DNA of 64,000 nt from Priestia megaterium. GTDB taxonomy: Bacteria; Bacillota; Bacilli; Bacillales; Bacillaceae_H. The stretch lies in assembly GCF_009497655.1 (NCBI RefSeq), contig NZ_CP023317.1, positions 3,997,501-4,061,500 of the forward strand, written 5' to 3'. Positions 53,897-63,909 of the stretch are shown here, in pieces; the first letter of the stretch is position 1; every line of letters starts with the position of its first letter. The notes beneath the pieces were generated by a model, which was not told the origin of the DNA, searched no databases, and saw nothing but the letters and a program-made list of their open reading frames with translations. Made by a program: the position numbers and the translations under genes.

Positions 53897-54436
53897 AAGA
53901 ACCTCCTAAAACCCTCTTTGCTGTTATAAAACTTTCATGTCAATGCGCCCTTACTTCTAATGCATAAGAATAATAAGAACAGATTCATAACTAAGCAGCA
54001 GCACCTTGTAAGATACCTTTTTTCTACGAAGGCACTCTATTCTGTTGTCAATTTCATCATTTTTATTTATCGTATGACATTCACCCATAGAATGTACGTT
54101 CATCTGCTATATAAAGTAATTTTGATTGTTTTTTTATCGTTTTTCATTTAGAAGTTAAACACATGCTGACAGTCATAAAAAAACGCTACGCTCATAAGTG
54201 CACATACGTTCACCTACTCACTAAGATAAAACATTTAACCTTACACATCATACCATAGTTGGACTCAAAATTGGTTATCACAACATTACATTTTAAAAAC
54301 ATTTCATACAAAAATATCATCTACCTGTAAAAAATCGAAAATAAACCGCCAACAAAATCCGGCGTGCACTTGGATTTAAGATGACGGTTTACTTCAGTAG
54401 ACCATTGCCTACTTGACATTATACAATTTTTTTCAA
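53897..54436. other. 540-bp gap between spoVE and murB, usual site of murG
   Basis: The gap is AT-rich and holds no credible reading frame on either strand, with no ribosome sites other than that of murB. I see no remnant of a GT28 glycosyltransferase. The part next to spoVE is its terminator. TTGACA occurs at two places toward murB (about 53940 and 54045) without convincing -10 partners. In B. subtilis this space is filled by murG. Confidence 0.7.
54350..54393 (-). terminator. Terminator downstream of spoVE
   Basis: Interrupted hairpin with outer arms AAACCG/CGGTTT and inner arms AAATCC/GGATTT; T-rich sequence (TTTATTTTCGATTTTTT) follows on the minus strand. It ends the spoVE transcript before murB. 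Confidence 0.65.
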
Positions 54437-55537
54437 TTAATAGCGAGAATATCTACTAACATTTAACAAAACTCCAACTGCTGCCAGCATGAGCGTCAGC
54501 GACGATCCGCCGTAACTTAAAAATGGAAGCGTAATTCCCGTAACAGGCATAAGACCTGTTACCACGCCTATATTGATCATGACTTGAATCGCAACCATTG
54601 AAATAATTCCTAAGGCTAAAAACGTTCCGTAAAGATCAGGTGCTCCGAGCGCTACTTTAATTCCTCTCCAAAGCAATAAGCTAAACAAAAGTAGAACAAG
54701 TGTTCCGCCGATAAAACCGAGCTCTTCTGCCAGAATAGCAAAAATAAAATCAGTTTGAGGCTCCGGCAAATAAAAGAACTTTTGTCTACTTTGCCCTAAC
54801 CCTAATCCAAGCAATCCCCCCGGCCCAATTGCATAAAGAGATTGAATGATTTGAAACCCGCTTCCAAGCGGATCTTCCCAAGGATTTAAAAATGAGGTGA
54901 TGCGTTTAATCCGATAAGGAGCTGATAAAACAAGCCCTACAAAACCGGCAACGCCAAGCAACCCAAGACCTGCAAAGTGACTTACCTTTGCTCCTGAAAC
55001 AAAAATCATGACTAAACAAGTTCCAACAAGCACCGTTCCAGTTCCTAAATCCGGCTGCATCATAATAATGCCAAACGGTAAGAAAACCAGTAATAACGCC
55101 GGTAACATTCCTTTTCTAAAGGATGTAATTTTCTTCTGGTTTTCTGATAAATATTTCGCTAAAAATATAATCATAGCAAACTTCATAAATTCTGAAGGCT
55201 GAATCGAAAACGCTCCAACTCCTATCCAACTTTGCGACCCATTCCGTACTAGCCCTACTCCCGGAATCAATACAAGTACCAGCATAACAAAGCAAATGAT
55301 TACAATTGGCTTTGCCCACGTACGCCACATCCAATAATCAATATTCATGATGACAAACATCGCGCATACACCAAGCCCTGCAAATAAGAGCTGGCGTTTA
55401 GCAAAGAAAAAAGAATCATTAAACTTGTATGTAGCCCATACCGCACTTGCACTGTATACCATGATAAGGCCGATGGTTAGCAAGGAAAGCGTAACGATTA
55501 TGAGAAAAAAATCTGGGGTAGACCTTTTTGTCGACAC
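54437..55537 (-). CDS. spoVE: SEDS-family peptidoglycan polymerase SpoVE
   Basis: SEDS glycosyltransferase that polymerises lipid II for the spore cortex together with SpoVD. The protein has 366 aa and about ten membrane segments. Conserved blocks: MVYSASAVWA, FFFAKRQLLFAG, GAFSIQPSEFMKFAMI, QPDLGTGTV (catalytic Asp region), FLPEPQTDFIFAILAEELG-like loop, and LPFLSYGGSSL. The GTG at 55537 has GAGGTG at 7-nt spacing; the GTG at 55543 directly abuts the site. It follows murD, as in B. subtilis; murG, normally next, is missing. Confidence 0.95.
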   Translation of the reverse strand: MSTKRSTPDFFLIIVTLSLLTIGLIMVYSASAVWATYKFNDSFFFAKRQLLFAGLGVCAMFVIMNIDYWMWRTWAKPIVIICFVMLVLVLIPGVGLVRNGSQSWIGVGAFSIQPSEFMKFAMIIFLAKYLSENQKKITSFRKGMLPALLLVFLPFGIIMMQPDLGTGTVLVGTCLVMIFVSGAKVSHFAGLGLLGVAGFVGLVLSAPYRIKRITSFLNPWEDPLGSGFQIIQSLYAIGPGGLLGLGLGQSRQKFFYLPEPQTDFIFAILAEELGFIGGTLVLLLFSLLLWRGIKVALGAPDLYGTFLALGIISMVAIQVMINIGVVTGLMPVTGITLPFLSYGGSSLTLMLAAVGVLLNVSRYSRY

Positions 55538-55598
55538 TGTCACACACCTCTAAAAATAGATTAGGGCTAGTGTATTTTCTAGGTGTTTAGACAAGCCC

Positions 55599-56948
55599 TT
55601 ATTTCAGTTTATGCACAGATTCAATAAAGATGTCACCACGTTCTTCAAAAGTTTTAAATTGATCCCAGCTTGCACAAGCAGGAGATAATAAAATAACATC
55701 TTCTTCATCTGAACAAGCATATGCTTCTGAAACTGCTTGTTTAACATTATCGACACGTTTTACAATTTGTATTCCCTCTTCTTTGGCTACGCGTTCAATT
55801 TTAGGAGCCGTTTCACCAAACGTAATAACAGCTTTCACATTTTTAAACTCTTCTTTTAAATCATCAAACTCATTGCCGCGATCGAGTCCGCCTGCAAGTA
55901 GAATCGTCGGCTGTGAAAAAGCGGAAAGAGCTACTTTTGTAGCAAGCATATTTGTAGCTTTAGAGTCATTATAAAACTTACGTTTGTTGATTGTCGTGAC
56001 ATATTGAACGCGGTGTTTAACACCAGCAAACGTTGTGAGCACGGAGTAGATAGCTTCATTTGAACAGCCGTACAGCTTCACAACGGATACAGCTGCTAAA
56101 ATATTTTCTTGATTATGTTTGCCTGGCAGCACCACATCTTTTAACGACATCACTTCTTCATCTTTAAAGAAAATCGTTTCGTTTTTAATATACGCTCCTT
56201 CTGTCGTTTGAGCTGTAACAGAAAAAGGTACTTTTGTCGCTTTAATATTTGCACTAGCTTTCATCACTAGCTCATCATCCGCATTAATAACGGCAAAGTC
56301 TTCACTTGTTTGATTGTTAAAGAGATTTGCTTTCGCTTTGATATATTCCTCTTTTGTACCATGATAGTCTAAGTGAGCATCAAACAAATTCAATAATAAA
56401 GAGATTTTCGGACGGAATTTTTCAATTCCCATCAGCTGAAAAGAAGAAAGCTCCGTTACAATTACATTGTCCTTTGTTGCTTTTTGCGCCACTTCACAAG
56501 CTACTGTTCCAATATTTCCAGCAATCAACGGCTGCTTTTGATCTTCTTCTAACATTTTATAAATGAGCGTTGTTGTTGTTGTCTTCCCATTGCTTCCCGT
56601 AATTCCGATAAAAGGAGCTTCGCTAATTTCATAAGCTAATTCTACCTCTGTTAAAATCGGAATATGTCGCTTTAATGCTTCTTGCAATAGAACATTTGAA
56701 TACGGAATCCCAGGGTTTTTTACAATAACATCCGCTTTGTCTAAAAGCTCAAGCGGATGATGTCCACAGACAACTTCAATGCCCGTTTTTTCTAATTCCT
56801 GTGCTGCTGCGTTCTCTTCGTACGGTTTTTGATCATTAACGACTACTTTAGCACCAAGCTGTTTAACTAACTGAGCGGCTGCTAAACCGCTCTTGGCTAA
56901 TCCTAAAATAAGTACTTGTTTACCTTGATACGTATTGACTGATTTCAT
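55599..56948 (-). CDS. murD: UDP-N-acetylmuramoylalanine-D-glutamate ligase
   Basis: Adds D-glutamate to UDP-MurNAc-Ala. The protein has 449 aa: N-terminal UDP-binding Rossmann domain ([13 protein letters not shown]), ATP-binding [15 protein letters not shown], the ligand Lys and [12 protein letters not shown], and a C-terminal domain with [15 protein letters not shown] and [12 protein letters not shown]. The ATG directly abuts the mraY stop; its ribosome site GAGGTG lies inside mraY, 9 nt away. Confidence 0.97.
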   Translation of the reverse strand: MKSVNTYQGKQVLILGLAKSGLAAAQLVKQLGAKVVVNDQKPYEENAAAQELEKTGIEVVCGHHPLELLDKADVIVKNPGIPYSNVLLQEALKRHIPILTEVELAYEISEAPFIGITGSNGKTTTTTLIYKMLEEDQKQPLIAGNIGTVACEVAQKATKDNVIVTELSSFQLMGIEKFRPKISLLLNLFDAHLDYHGTKEEYIKAKANLFNNQTSEDFAVINADDELVMKASANIKATKVPFSVTAQTTEGAYIKNETIFFKDEEVMSLKDVVLPGKHNQENILAAVSVVKLYGCSNEAIYSVLTTFAGVKHRVQYVTTINKRKFYNDSKATNMLATKVALSAFSQPTILLAGGLDRGNEFDDLKEEFKNVKAVITFGETAPKIERVAKEEGIQIVKRVDNVKQAVSEAYACSDEEDVILLSPACASWDQFKTFEERGDIFIESVHKLK

Positions 56949-57923
56949 TTAAATCCACACCTCGATATAAATTCCAAGCATTGCAAATAATAGTCCTACA
57001 GCCCAAAAAGTCATAACTACGCGCCATTCAGACCAGCCGCTTAGCTCGTAATGGTGATGAAGCGGGCTCATTTTAAACACACGTTTTCCTGTTGTTTTGA
57101 AAGATGCGACTTGAATAATAACAGATAATGTTTCAATAACAAACACACCACCAATAATAACAAGCAAGAATTCCATTTTCATTAAGACAGCCACCGTAGC
57201 GATAGCTCCTCCTAGCGCTAAAGAACCCGTATCTCCCATAAATACTTTTGCAGGATGGGCATTAAAAACTAAAAATCCTAACACAGCTCCTACTACAGCA
57301 ACTGAGAAAATAGATAGTTCAAACTGCTCTGCATTCCAGGCGAGAACTGCAAATGCACCAAAAGCAATCGCACTTGTACCAGATACAAGTCCGTCTAATC
57401 CATCCGTTAAGTTGACCGCGTTTGAAAAACCAACAAGCCAGATGATGAGGAAAACAACATAAAACCAACCTAAATCGATTGGGTCTTTAATTCCTGGAAT
57501 CGTCACTTCAGTTGAAAACTCAAACTGTCTTGCAATAAAGTAAAAAATAATTGAAATGACAACCTGACCTAAAAACTTTTGTTTAGATGTTAATCCAAGG
57601 TTACGCTTTAACACTACTTTTATAAAATCATCTAAAAATCCTAATAAACCAAATCCGATTGTGACAAATAATAATAGAAACGTCTTATATGTAAGTTCTG
57701 CATATTGATTGACCATAATAAGAGTTGCCACAATAATAGATAATAAAATCATGATACCGCCCATTGTAGGTGTACCTGATTTTTTCTGGTGAGATTTCGG
57801 GCCTTCATCACGAATACTTTGACCAAACTTTAATCTTCTTAAGAAGGGAATAAAAATCGGCGACAATACAACCGTAATCAAAAAGGCTACGCCGATTGTC
57901 AATAAAATTGATTGTTCTAGCAC
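56949..57923 (-). CDS. mraY: Phospho-N-acetylmuramoyl-pentapeptide transferase
   Basis: Membrane enzyme that makes lipid I from undecaprenyl phosphate. The protein has 324 aa and ten membrane segments. Motifs: [21 protein letters not shown] (Mg-binding DD), [32 protein letters not shown] and [12 protein letters not shown]. The start is GTG 57923 with AGGAGGGG. It lies 61 bp after murE. Confidence 0.98.
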   Translation of the reverse strand: MLEQSILLTIGVAFLITVVLSPIFIPFLRRLKFGQSIRDEGPKSHQKKSGTPTMGGIMILLSIIVATLIMVNQYAELTYKTFLLLFVTIGFGLLGFLDDFIKVVLKRNLGLTSKQKFLGQVVISIIFYFIARQFEFSTEVTIPGIKDPIDLGWFYVVFLIIWLVGFSNAVNLTDGLDGLVSGTSAIAFGAFAVLAWNAEQFELSIFSVAVVGAVLGFLVFNAHPAKVFMGDTGSLALGGAIATVAVLMKMEFLLVIIGGVFVIETLSVIIQVASFKTTGKRVFKMSPLHHHYELSGWSEWRVVMTFWAVGLLFAMLGIYIEVWI

Positions 57924-57984
57924 GATGTCCCCTCCTTAACTTCCAACTCATTCCGACTCATTTTGTTCTCTACCCATTTCATTA

Positions 57985-59448
57985 CTACTTTCGCTCCTCA
58001 ATCATTTTGCGTGCTACTTCTCGATCGTCAAAATCGAATACTTTTTTACCAATAATTTGATAGGTCTCGTGCCCTTTTCCAGCAATGACAATAACATCAT
58101 CTGCATGCGCTGTTTCCACTGCATAGCGAATAGCTTCTGCACGATCAGCAATCGTCACATAGTTATCTGTATCCAAACCTTCTTCCATATCTTTTAAAAT
58201 AGCCAATGGATCTTCACTTCGTGGATTATCAGATGTCAAAATAGCTTGTGTACTGTATTCAGCTGCAATCCGAGCCATGATTGGTCGTTTTGTACGATCT
58301 CGATCTCCGCCACAACCAACAATAACATATATATTGCGTTTTGCGAATTCTTTTACAGTTTTTAACACGTTCTCTAAGCTGTCCGGCGTGTGGGCATAAT
58401 CCACGATAACCGTAAAATCTTGCTGCGCATCAACCACTTCAAAACGCCCAGACACACCTTCTAACACTTTTATTTCCTCGACAATAACTGACAGAGGGAG
58501 ACCAGATACTAAACATGCAGCCGTAGCCGCTAATACGTTGTAGACGCTAAATTTCCCAATAAGCTTCATTTCTACAGAAACCGTTTCTGTCGGTGTTGTC
58601 AAATCGAACGTTGTGCCGCTGTTTGTAATTTGAATATTCGTTGCACGAATATCACTTTCACGGTCAATACCGTACGTAATCACTGTAGCAGCCGTGTTTT
58701 TAATATATTCCTCGGTTGCCGCATCATCGACATTAAGAACAGCAAATTTAGGACGATTATGGTTATAAGCATTTCCTAACTGTGCAAATAGCAACCCTTT
58801 CGCACGACGATAATCTTCCATTGTATGATGATAGTCGAGGTGATCTTGCGTTAAGTTACTAAATACCGCCACGTCAAAGTCGCACCCGTGTACGCGTCCT
58901 AAGTCAAGCGCGTGAGATGATACTTCCATCATCGCTACTTCTACATTCTCTTCCACCATTTGATTAAATGTTTTTTGAAGAGTCAGCGATTCAGGCGTTG
59001 TGTTTTTCACATCATAAGACGTATCACCAATACGAATTTCAATCGTTCCAATTAGACCCGTCTTTTTATGCTGTGATTTAAAGATATGCTCAATTAAATG
59101 TGTAATCGTTGTTTTTCCATTTGTGCCTGTTACACCAATTAAATGCATTTTTTGTGTGGGCTGATTGTAGAAAGCATCCGCCAGCACTGCCATTGCTCGC
59201 TTTGTACTCTTCACGCGTACAACGGGCACTTCTACATCCACAGGCTTTTCTGCTAAGATTGCTACTGCCCCTTTTTCCACAGCCATCTGTGCAAAGCTAT
59301 GACCATCAACCGTATAGCCGTCTATACAAATGAACAATGCTCCGGGCTTAACTTCTCTTGAATCCATTTCAATTGACGTAATATCAATATTCTGTTCAGG
59401 AAGCTGAACAAAATCATGTAAATGTGTTAGTAGTTCTCGTAAATCCAT
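57985..59448 (-). CDS. murE: UDP-MurNAc-tripeptide synthetase MurE (meso-DAP-adding)
   Basis: Adds meso-diaminopimelate to UDP-MurNAc-Ala-Glu. The protein has about 487 aa, ATP loop [36 protein letters not shown] (carbamylated-Lys domain), [14 protein letters not shown], and DNPRSEDP, the meso-DAP specificity motif. Wall peptides are therefore of the DAP type. ATG 59448 is chosen by alignment memory; ATG 59457 is only 3 nt from GAGAGGA. It has no overlap with spoVD, from which a terminator separates it. Confidence 0.95.
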   Translation of the reverse strand: MDLRELLTHLHDFVQLPEQNIDITSIEMDSREVKPGALFICIDGYTVDGHSFAQMAVEKGAVAILAEKPVDVEVPVVRVKSTKRAMAVLADAFYNQPTQKMHLIGVTGTNGKTTITHLIEHIFKSQHKKTGLIGTIEIRIGDTSYDVKNTTPESLTLQKTFNQMVEENVEVAMMEVSSHALDLGRVHGCDFDVAVFSNLTQDHLDYHHTMEDYRRAKGLLFAQLGNAYNHNRPKFAVLNVDDAATEEYIKNTAATVITYGIDRESDIRATNIQITNSGTTFDLTTPTETVSVEMKLIGKFSVYNVLAATAACLVSGLPLSVIVEEIKVLEGVSGRFEVVDAQQDFTVIVDYAHTPDSLENVLKTVKEFAKRNIYVIVGCGGDRDRTKRPIMARIAAEYSTQAILTSDNPRSEDPLAILKDMEEGLDTDNYVTIADRAEAIRYAVETAHADDVIVIAGKGHETYQIIGKKVFDFDDREVARKMIEERK

Positions 59449-59548
59449 TCCTACCATGTCCTCTCTATTTGTAAAGTGAAACGTTTGTTATAAGACGCTA
59501 TGGCAACTATTCTTCTTTTTCTAGCACCTAACCTATTACATTTTACAG

Positions 59549-59590
59549 AAAAAGAAGCCCGGAGGGAACACCCCCAAGGCTTATTTGTTG
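59549..59590 (-). terminator. Terminator downstream of spoVD
   Basis: Arms AAGCC/GGCTT and inner GGG/CCC form a hairpin followed on the minus strand by CTTTTTCTG. It lies 75 bp past the spoVD stop, so murE needs its own promoter in 59458-59548, which I could not identify. Confidence 0.7.
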
Positions 59591-59659
59591 ATTTCATGTT
59601 CACACGCAGCGTAACCTGCTGATTATCATGCAAGGAAGAATAATAGTTTATAGAGATTT

Positions 59660-61576
59660 TTATTTTCCCATATAAATTCTAACCGTTTCGCCTTCTTTAA
59701 CTTTCGTTCCGGCTGCAGGAGACTGCTTGACCACTTTATCTCCTTCGCCACTCACATCTAATTTTAAATTAAGTAGCTGTTCTTGTAACTCTTTTTTTGA
59801 CATTCCTACGACATTTGGTACTTTTATCATTGGTGTGTCCAGCCACGTTAACTCTTTTTCAATTTGTCCTTTACGCGGTTTAACGTCCATCACACGCAAA
59901 CTGTCTTCAATCATTTTACCTACAATCGGAGCTGCTACCACTCCACCAAACTGAATGGTGCCCTTTGGATTATCAACCGCAACATACACGACAATTTCAG
60001 GGTTATCTGCTGGTGCAACACCGATAAAAGAAACGATGTGATTATTTTTTAAATACTTTCCATTTTGAGCTTTCTGCGCCGTACCCGTCTTTCCTCCAAC
60101 GCGGTACCCTTCCACAAAAGCTCCTTTTCCGCTTCCTTGTGCGACTACACTTTCAAGAGCAAAACGCACTTGCTTAGACGTTTCCTCGGAAATAACTTTT
60201 CGCTTAGCAACCGGTTTATGACTGCTTACAACTTTTCCGGTAGTTGGATCCACCCACTCTTTTGCAATATAAGGTTCATAAAGTGTTCCACCGTTTACGG
60301 CTGCGGAAACAGCAGCTACTTGTTGAATAGGCGTAACGGCAACCCCTTGCCCAAAAGCTGTTGTAGCTTGTTCAACCGGCCCTACGCGCTCAAGCGGGAA
60401 CAAAATTCCTTTTGCTTCCCCTTGTAAATCAATACCTGTTTTTTGACCAAAGCCAAATTCTTTAATGTATTTGAACAATTTCTCTTTTCCTAAACGTTCC
60501 CCAAGCTCCACAAAACCAGGGTTACATGAGTTCTGTACAACTTCTAAAAAAGACTGCTGTCCGTGTCCCCCTTTTTTCCAGCAGCGAAGTCTCGCTCCTC
60601 CAACTTCCGCCGCCCCATCATCGTAGAATTGATCTTTTAGTAAATCCACTTTCTTTTCTTCAAGAGCAGCTGCCAGTGTAATAATCTTAAACGTTGATCC
60701 GGGCTCATATACGCTCCAGATTGGAAGATTGCGATTATACACCTCAGGCTTCACATTTTTAAAATCCGTCGGATCAAAGCCCGGACGACTTGACATACCT
60801 AAAATTTCACCGTTTTTAGGATTCATAGCAATGGCAATCATACCATCTGGATTATAAGCTGTCTGAGCATTATCCAACTCACGCTCCATGATTGTTTGCA
60901 CACGTGAATCAATGGTCAATCTCAAATCGAGCCCGTCCACAGGCGCTGTGTAGTCATCGGCTATATTGGGCATCTTTTTACCTTTAGCATCAGAATACAA
61001 TTTAACTGAACCTTTTTGTCCTTTTAGCTCTTTATCATAATATAATTCAAGGCCCGTTAACCCTTGATTATCTACTCCCGCAAAGCCTAATACATGCGAC
61101 AAATAACTTCCAAACGGATAGTACCGCTTCGAATCCTCAGCTATATATACGCCTTTTAAATTTAAATTTCGCACTTCATTTGCTTTCGCATGTGAAATTT
61201 TTCTTCCTTCAGGACGCAAATATACGCTAGAAGAAGCTTTTGTTATTTGTTCATATACTTTTTCTTTTGATGCTCCCAGCACTTTTGCTAACTTTTCAGC
61301 CGTAACAGCTGGATTTTCAACTTGTCTTGGCATAACTAAAACGGTCGGTGCACTTTTATTTGTAGCAAGTGCCACATCATTGCGATCTAGTATCTTTCCT
61401 CTTTCAGGTTCAAAAGGAATATTCCGACTCCATAAGTCTTTGGCTTTTTCAGTTAGCGTATCCCCAGTCAGCAACTGTACATATCCAAGCCTTGTATCAA
61501 TAATCAAAAACACAATAAAACCGACAAACAAAACAATGGCTAGCCTTTTACGAACTGTGACTCCTGATACCCGCAT
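59660..61576 (-). CDS. spoVD: Sporulation-specific penicillin-binding protein SpoVD
   Basis: Class B PBP, transpeptidase for cortex peptidoglycan, partner of SpoVE. The protein has 638 aa: N-terminal membrane helix (about 10-30), PBP dimer domain, transpeptidase with catalytic S294 in PGSTFK, SCN at 350-352 and GGKTGTAQ, and a single C-terminal PASTA domain (about 577-638). C332 and C351, the pair controlled by the thiol oxidoreductase StoA in B. subtilis, fall at the same numbers. AGGAGG precedes the ATG. It lies 70 bp after pbpB, an apparent gene duplicate. Confidence 0.97.
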   Translation of the reverse strand: MRVSGVTVRKRLAIVLFVGFIVFLIIDTRLGYVQLLTGDTLTEKAKDLWSRNIPFEPERGKILDRNDVALATNKSAPTVLVMPRQVENPAVTAEKLAKVLGASKEKVYEQITKASSSVYLRPEGRKISHAKANEVRNLNLKGVYIAEDSKRYYPFGSYLSHVLGFAGVDNQGLTGLELYYDKELKGQKGSVKLYSDAKGKKMPNIADDYTAPVDGLDLRLTIDSRVQTIMERELDNAQTAYNPDGMIAIAMNPKNGEILGMSSRPGFDPTDFKNVKPEVYNRNLPIWSVYEPGSTFKIITLAAALEEKKVDLLKDQFYDDGAAEVGGARLRCWKKGGHGQQSFLEVVQNSCNPGFVELGERLGKEKLFKYIKEFGFGQKTGIDLQGEAKGILFPLERVGPVEQATTAFGQGVAVTPIQQVAAVSAAVNGGTLYEPYIAKEWVDPTTGKVVSSHKPVAKRKVISEETSKQVRFALESVVAQGSGKGAFVEGYRVGGKTGTAQKAQNGKYLKNNHIVSFIGVAPADNPEIVVYVAVDNPKGTIQFGGVVAAPIVGKMIEDSLRVMDVKPRKGQIEKELTWLDTPMIKVPNVVGMSKKELQEQLLNLKLDVSGEGDKVVKQSPAAGTKVKEGETVRIYMGK

Positions 61577-61645
61577 ATATTAGAACCTCCTCTGAATCGG
61601 CTCGTTCCAATATATGCTTGTACAGGATTCACTAGAACTTATTTT

Positions 61646-63904
61646 CTAGTCAAGTTGCTTATCGTCTTTTTTACTGTCAGATTCACTTTTTTCCGTTTCT
61701 TTTAGCTTATTTAACGTGCTTGAAAATTCTTTAGGCGTTTCAAGTTCCACTTTCAGGTACGTTCCTGCTTTTAGCGGATCTCCTGCTTTAATACTTTGAC
61801 TTACAACATAACCATTTTCAAGTGCGCTAGGTCGAACGTTGACAAATTCACTAAAGCGAATAACGTCACGATGTGAAAAACCTGTTAAATCAGGCATTGT
61901 GGCTTTTCCGTTTGTCTTAATGAACACGCGTTGACCAGTGACAATGGTATCAGAAGTCGGTGATTGGCTTTCTACCGTATCTCCTTTACCTATTACAACA
62001 GGAACAAGCCCTTTTTGTTTTAAGTCTTTCACGGTACTATCAACTGATTCATTAACGTAAGATTTAAGCTTGATTTCTGAATCCACTTTCTTTTCTTTCG
62101 TTTCTTTTCCGTCTTCATCCGTTTTTTGAGGCTCCACTCCTAAATACTGCAGACTATTTTTCATCACCGGATTAAATACAGCTGTAAGCGGCGCAGTACC
62201 CGTTTCTTGAGGCGTGAGAGTTGGATTTTTAACGGCTACATAGACAAGGAGCTTTGGATCCTTAGCAGGTGCAAAGCCCATAAAGGAAATGAAATTTTTC
62301 CCGTGTCCATGCAGGTAACCTCCGGTAGGCCCAGGAATTTGAGCTGTTCCCGTCTTTCCAGCGACATCGTATCCTTCAATCGCGTAAGGTTTGCCTGTTC
62401 CATCATCAGAAGAAACAACGGTTTCTAAAATACCTAGCGTTTCGTTCGCTGCTTTTTTAGAAATAGGCTGGCCTACTACGGTAGGTTTTGTTTTCTTAAT
62501 TGTTTTCTTATTTGTTTCATCGACTACTTGTTTAATCACGTAAGGCTTCATCATTTTCCCGTCATTTGCAATCGCAGTAGCCGCTTGAATTTCTTGAATA
62601 GGCGTAAAAGCAGACGCCTGTCCAAACGCAGTGGTTACGCGGTCTCTCGGGTACTTCGTCACTAACTTGCTAGAAGCTTCATTTGGCAAGTCAATTCCCG
62701 TCTTATCCATAAAGCCAAACTTGTCCAAGTATTTATACAAACGGTCGGTACCTAATTTTTCGTTGGCTAAAATGGCAACCGCTACATTTGAAGACCTTTG
62801 AATTCCTTCATTAAATGTAATAGCTCCCCAGCCGACTCCGCCGTTGTGATCGTTAATCGGAACGCTGTTTTTCGTTACTTTATAAGATCCCGACTGATAG
62901 CGGTCTTCGCCGTTATAAACGCCTGCATCAATCGCGGCTGCTAGCGTAAAGATTTTCATCGTTGAACCAAGCTCATAGCTGTTTTCAACAAACGGATTGC
63001 GATAAGAAGTGATATCACGAATATTTGGATCAAATGAAGGTCGGTTTGACATCGCCAAAATTTCACCGGTTTTCGGATTCACTACCGTTGCCATTAGCTC
63101 TTCTGGTTTATATTCTTTAGCAGCAGCTGTCATCGCATCCTCTAAAAACGTTTGAATTTTTTCATCAATCGTAAGCGTAACGCTGTCTCCGTTTTTAGGA
63201 GCTACAATTGACTCTTTTGGATCCGGAAGCTTAATTCCGTTTTTAGCAGCTTCGTATTTTACATATCCATCTTCTTCAGAAAGCTGCTTATCAAATACTT
63301 TTTCAATTCCCATTTTCCCTACGATTTTACCCGTATCATCTTTTTGTGCATATCCTAAAATACTTGAGGCAAATACACCGTTTGGATAGAAGCGCTTCGA
63401 ATCGCGTAAAAACGTGATGCCCGGGAGATTTAGCTTCTCAATTTTTTGCTTTAGCACGTTATCAATATCACGTCCGCCTGGGCCAAGTTCTACTTGGAAG
63501 GTACCACGTTTAATTCCTCTTGTTAACATGCTTTCAATTTTCGATTCGTCCATCTTCAACAACGGGGCTAATTTTTGAGCCGTCTTTTCTGGGTCTACCA
63601 CATGTTGCGGGTGATCTTTATCTTTTGTTTGTTTTTTATCTAAAATCGCCACAACCGTATAAGCACCCGTGTCTTGGGCGATTGCTTCTCCATTTCGATC
63701 GTAAATCGTACCGCGCTGTCCTTCAATTTTAGACGTTCGCGTATGCTGTTTTTGTGCAATTTCGGCTAAAGCTTCTCCGTCTGCTTTGCCCGTCGCTTGG
63801 ATGTAAAAGAACCTGATGGCTAATACAAAAAAGAGCAATGCAAATATTAAAATTAATATTGCTGCTCCTGTACTAATATTGCTATTTTTTCTTGGCGTAG
63901 TCAT
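61646..63904 (-). CDS. pbpB: Penicillin-binding protein 2B (essential division transpeptidase)
   Basis: Class B PBP required for septal wall synthesis, working with FtsW, FtsL, DivIB and DivIC. The protein has 752 aa: membrane helix (about 13-35), PBP dimer domain, transpeptidase with SxxK at S314 (ELGSTMK), SSN in IQRSSNVAVAI and AGKTGTAQIPG, two PASTA domains (about 610-735) and a charged Lys/Glu/Asp tail. The ATG is 5 nt after the ftsL stop and has no Shine-Dalgarno sequence, so coupled translation is likely. Confidence 0.96.
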   Translation of the reverse strand: MTTPRKNSNISTGAAILILIFALLFFVLAIRFFYIQATGKADGEALAEIAQKQHTRTSKIEGQRGTIYDRNGEAIAQDTGAYTVVAILDKKQTKDKDHPQHVVDPEKTAQKLAPLLKMDESKIESMLTRGIKRGTFQVELGPGGRDIDNVLKQKIEKLNLPGITFLRDSKRFYPNGVFASSILGYAQKDDTGKIVGKMGIEKVFDKQLSEEDGYVKYEAAKNGIKLPDPKESIVAPKNGDSVTLTIDEKIQTFLEDAMTAAAKEYKPEELMATVVNPKTGEILAMSNRPSFDPNIRDITSYRNPFVENSYELGSTMKIFTLAAAIDAGVYNGEDRYQSGSYKVTKNSVPINDHNGGVGWGAITFNEGIQRSSNVAVAILANEKLGTDRLYKYLDKFGFMDKTGIDLPNEASSKLVTKYPRDRVTTAFGQASAFTPIQEIQAATAIANDGKMMKPYVIKQVVDETNKKTIKKTKPTVVGQPISKKAANETLGILETVVSSDDGTGKPYAIEGYDVAGKTGTAQIPGPTGGYLHGHGKNFISFMGFAPAKDPKLLVYVAVKNPTLTPQETGTAPLTAVFNPVMKNSLQYLGVEPQKTDEDGKETKEKKVDSEIKLKSYVNESVDSTVKDLKQKGLVPVVIGKGDTVESQSPTSDTIVTGQRVFIKTNGKATMPDLTGFSHRDVIRFSEFVNVRPSALENGYVVSQSIKAGDPLKAGTYLKVELETPKEFSSTLNKLKETEKSESDSKKDDKQLD

Positions 63905-63909
63905 CGCAA

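Noticed and set aside
53960-54151. 63-codon hydrophobic plus-strand frame in the spoVE-murB gap
   Set aside because: No ribosome site, composition matches random AT-rich DNA, and no resemblance to MurG or another family.
55555-55596. AGGGCT/AGCCCT hairpin between murD and spoVE as a terminator or attenuator
   Set aside because: Only six base pairs around a large loop, with few T residues; too weak to claim.
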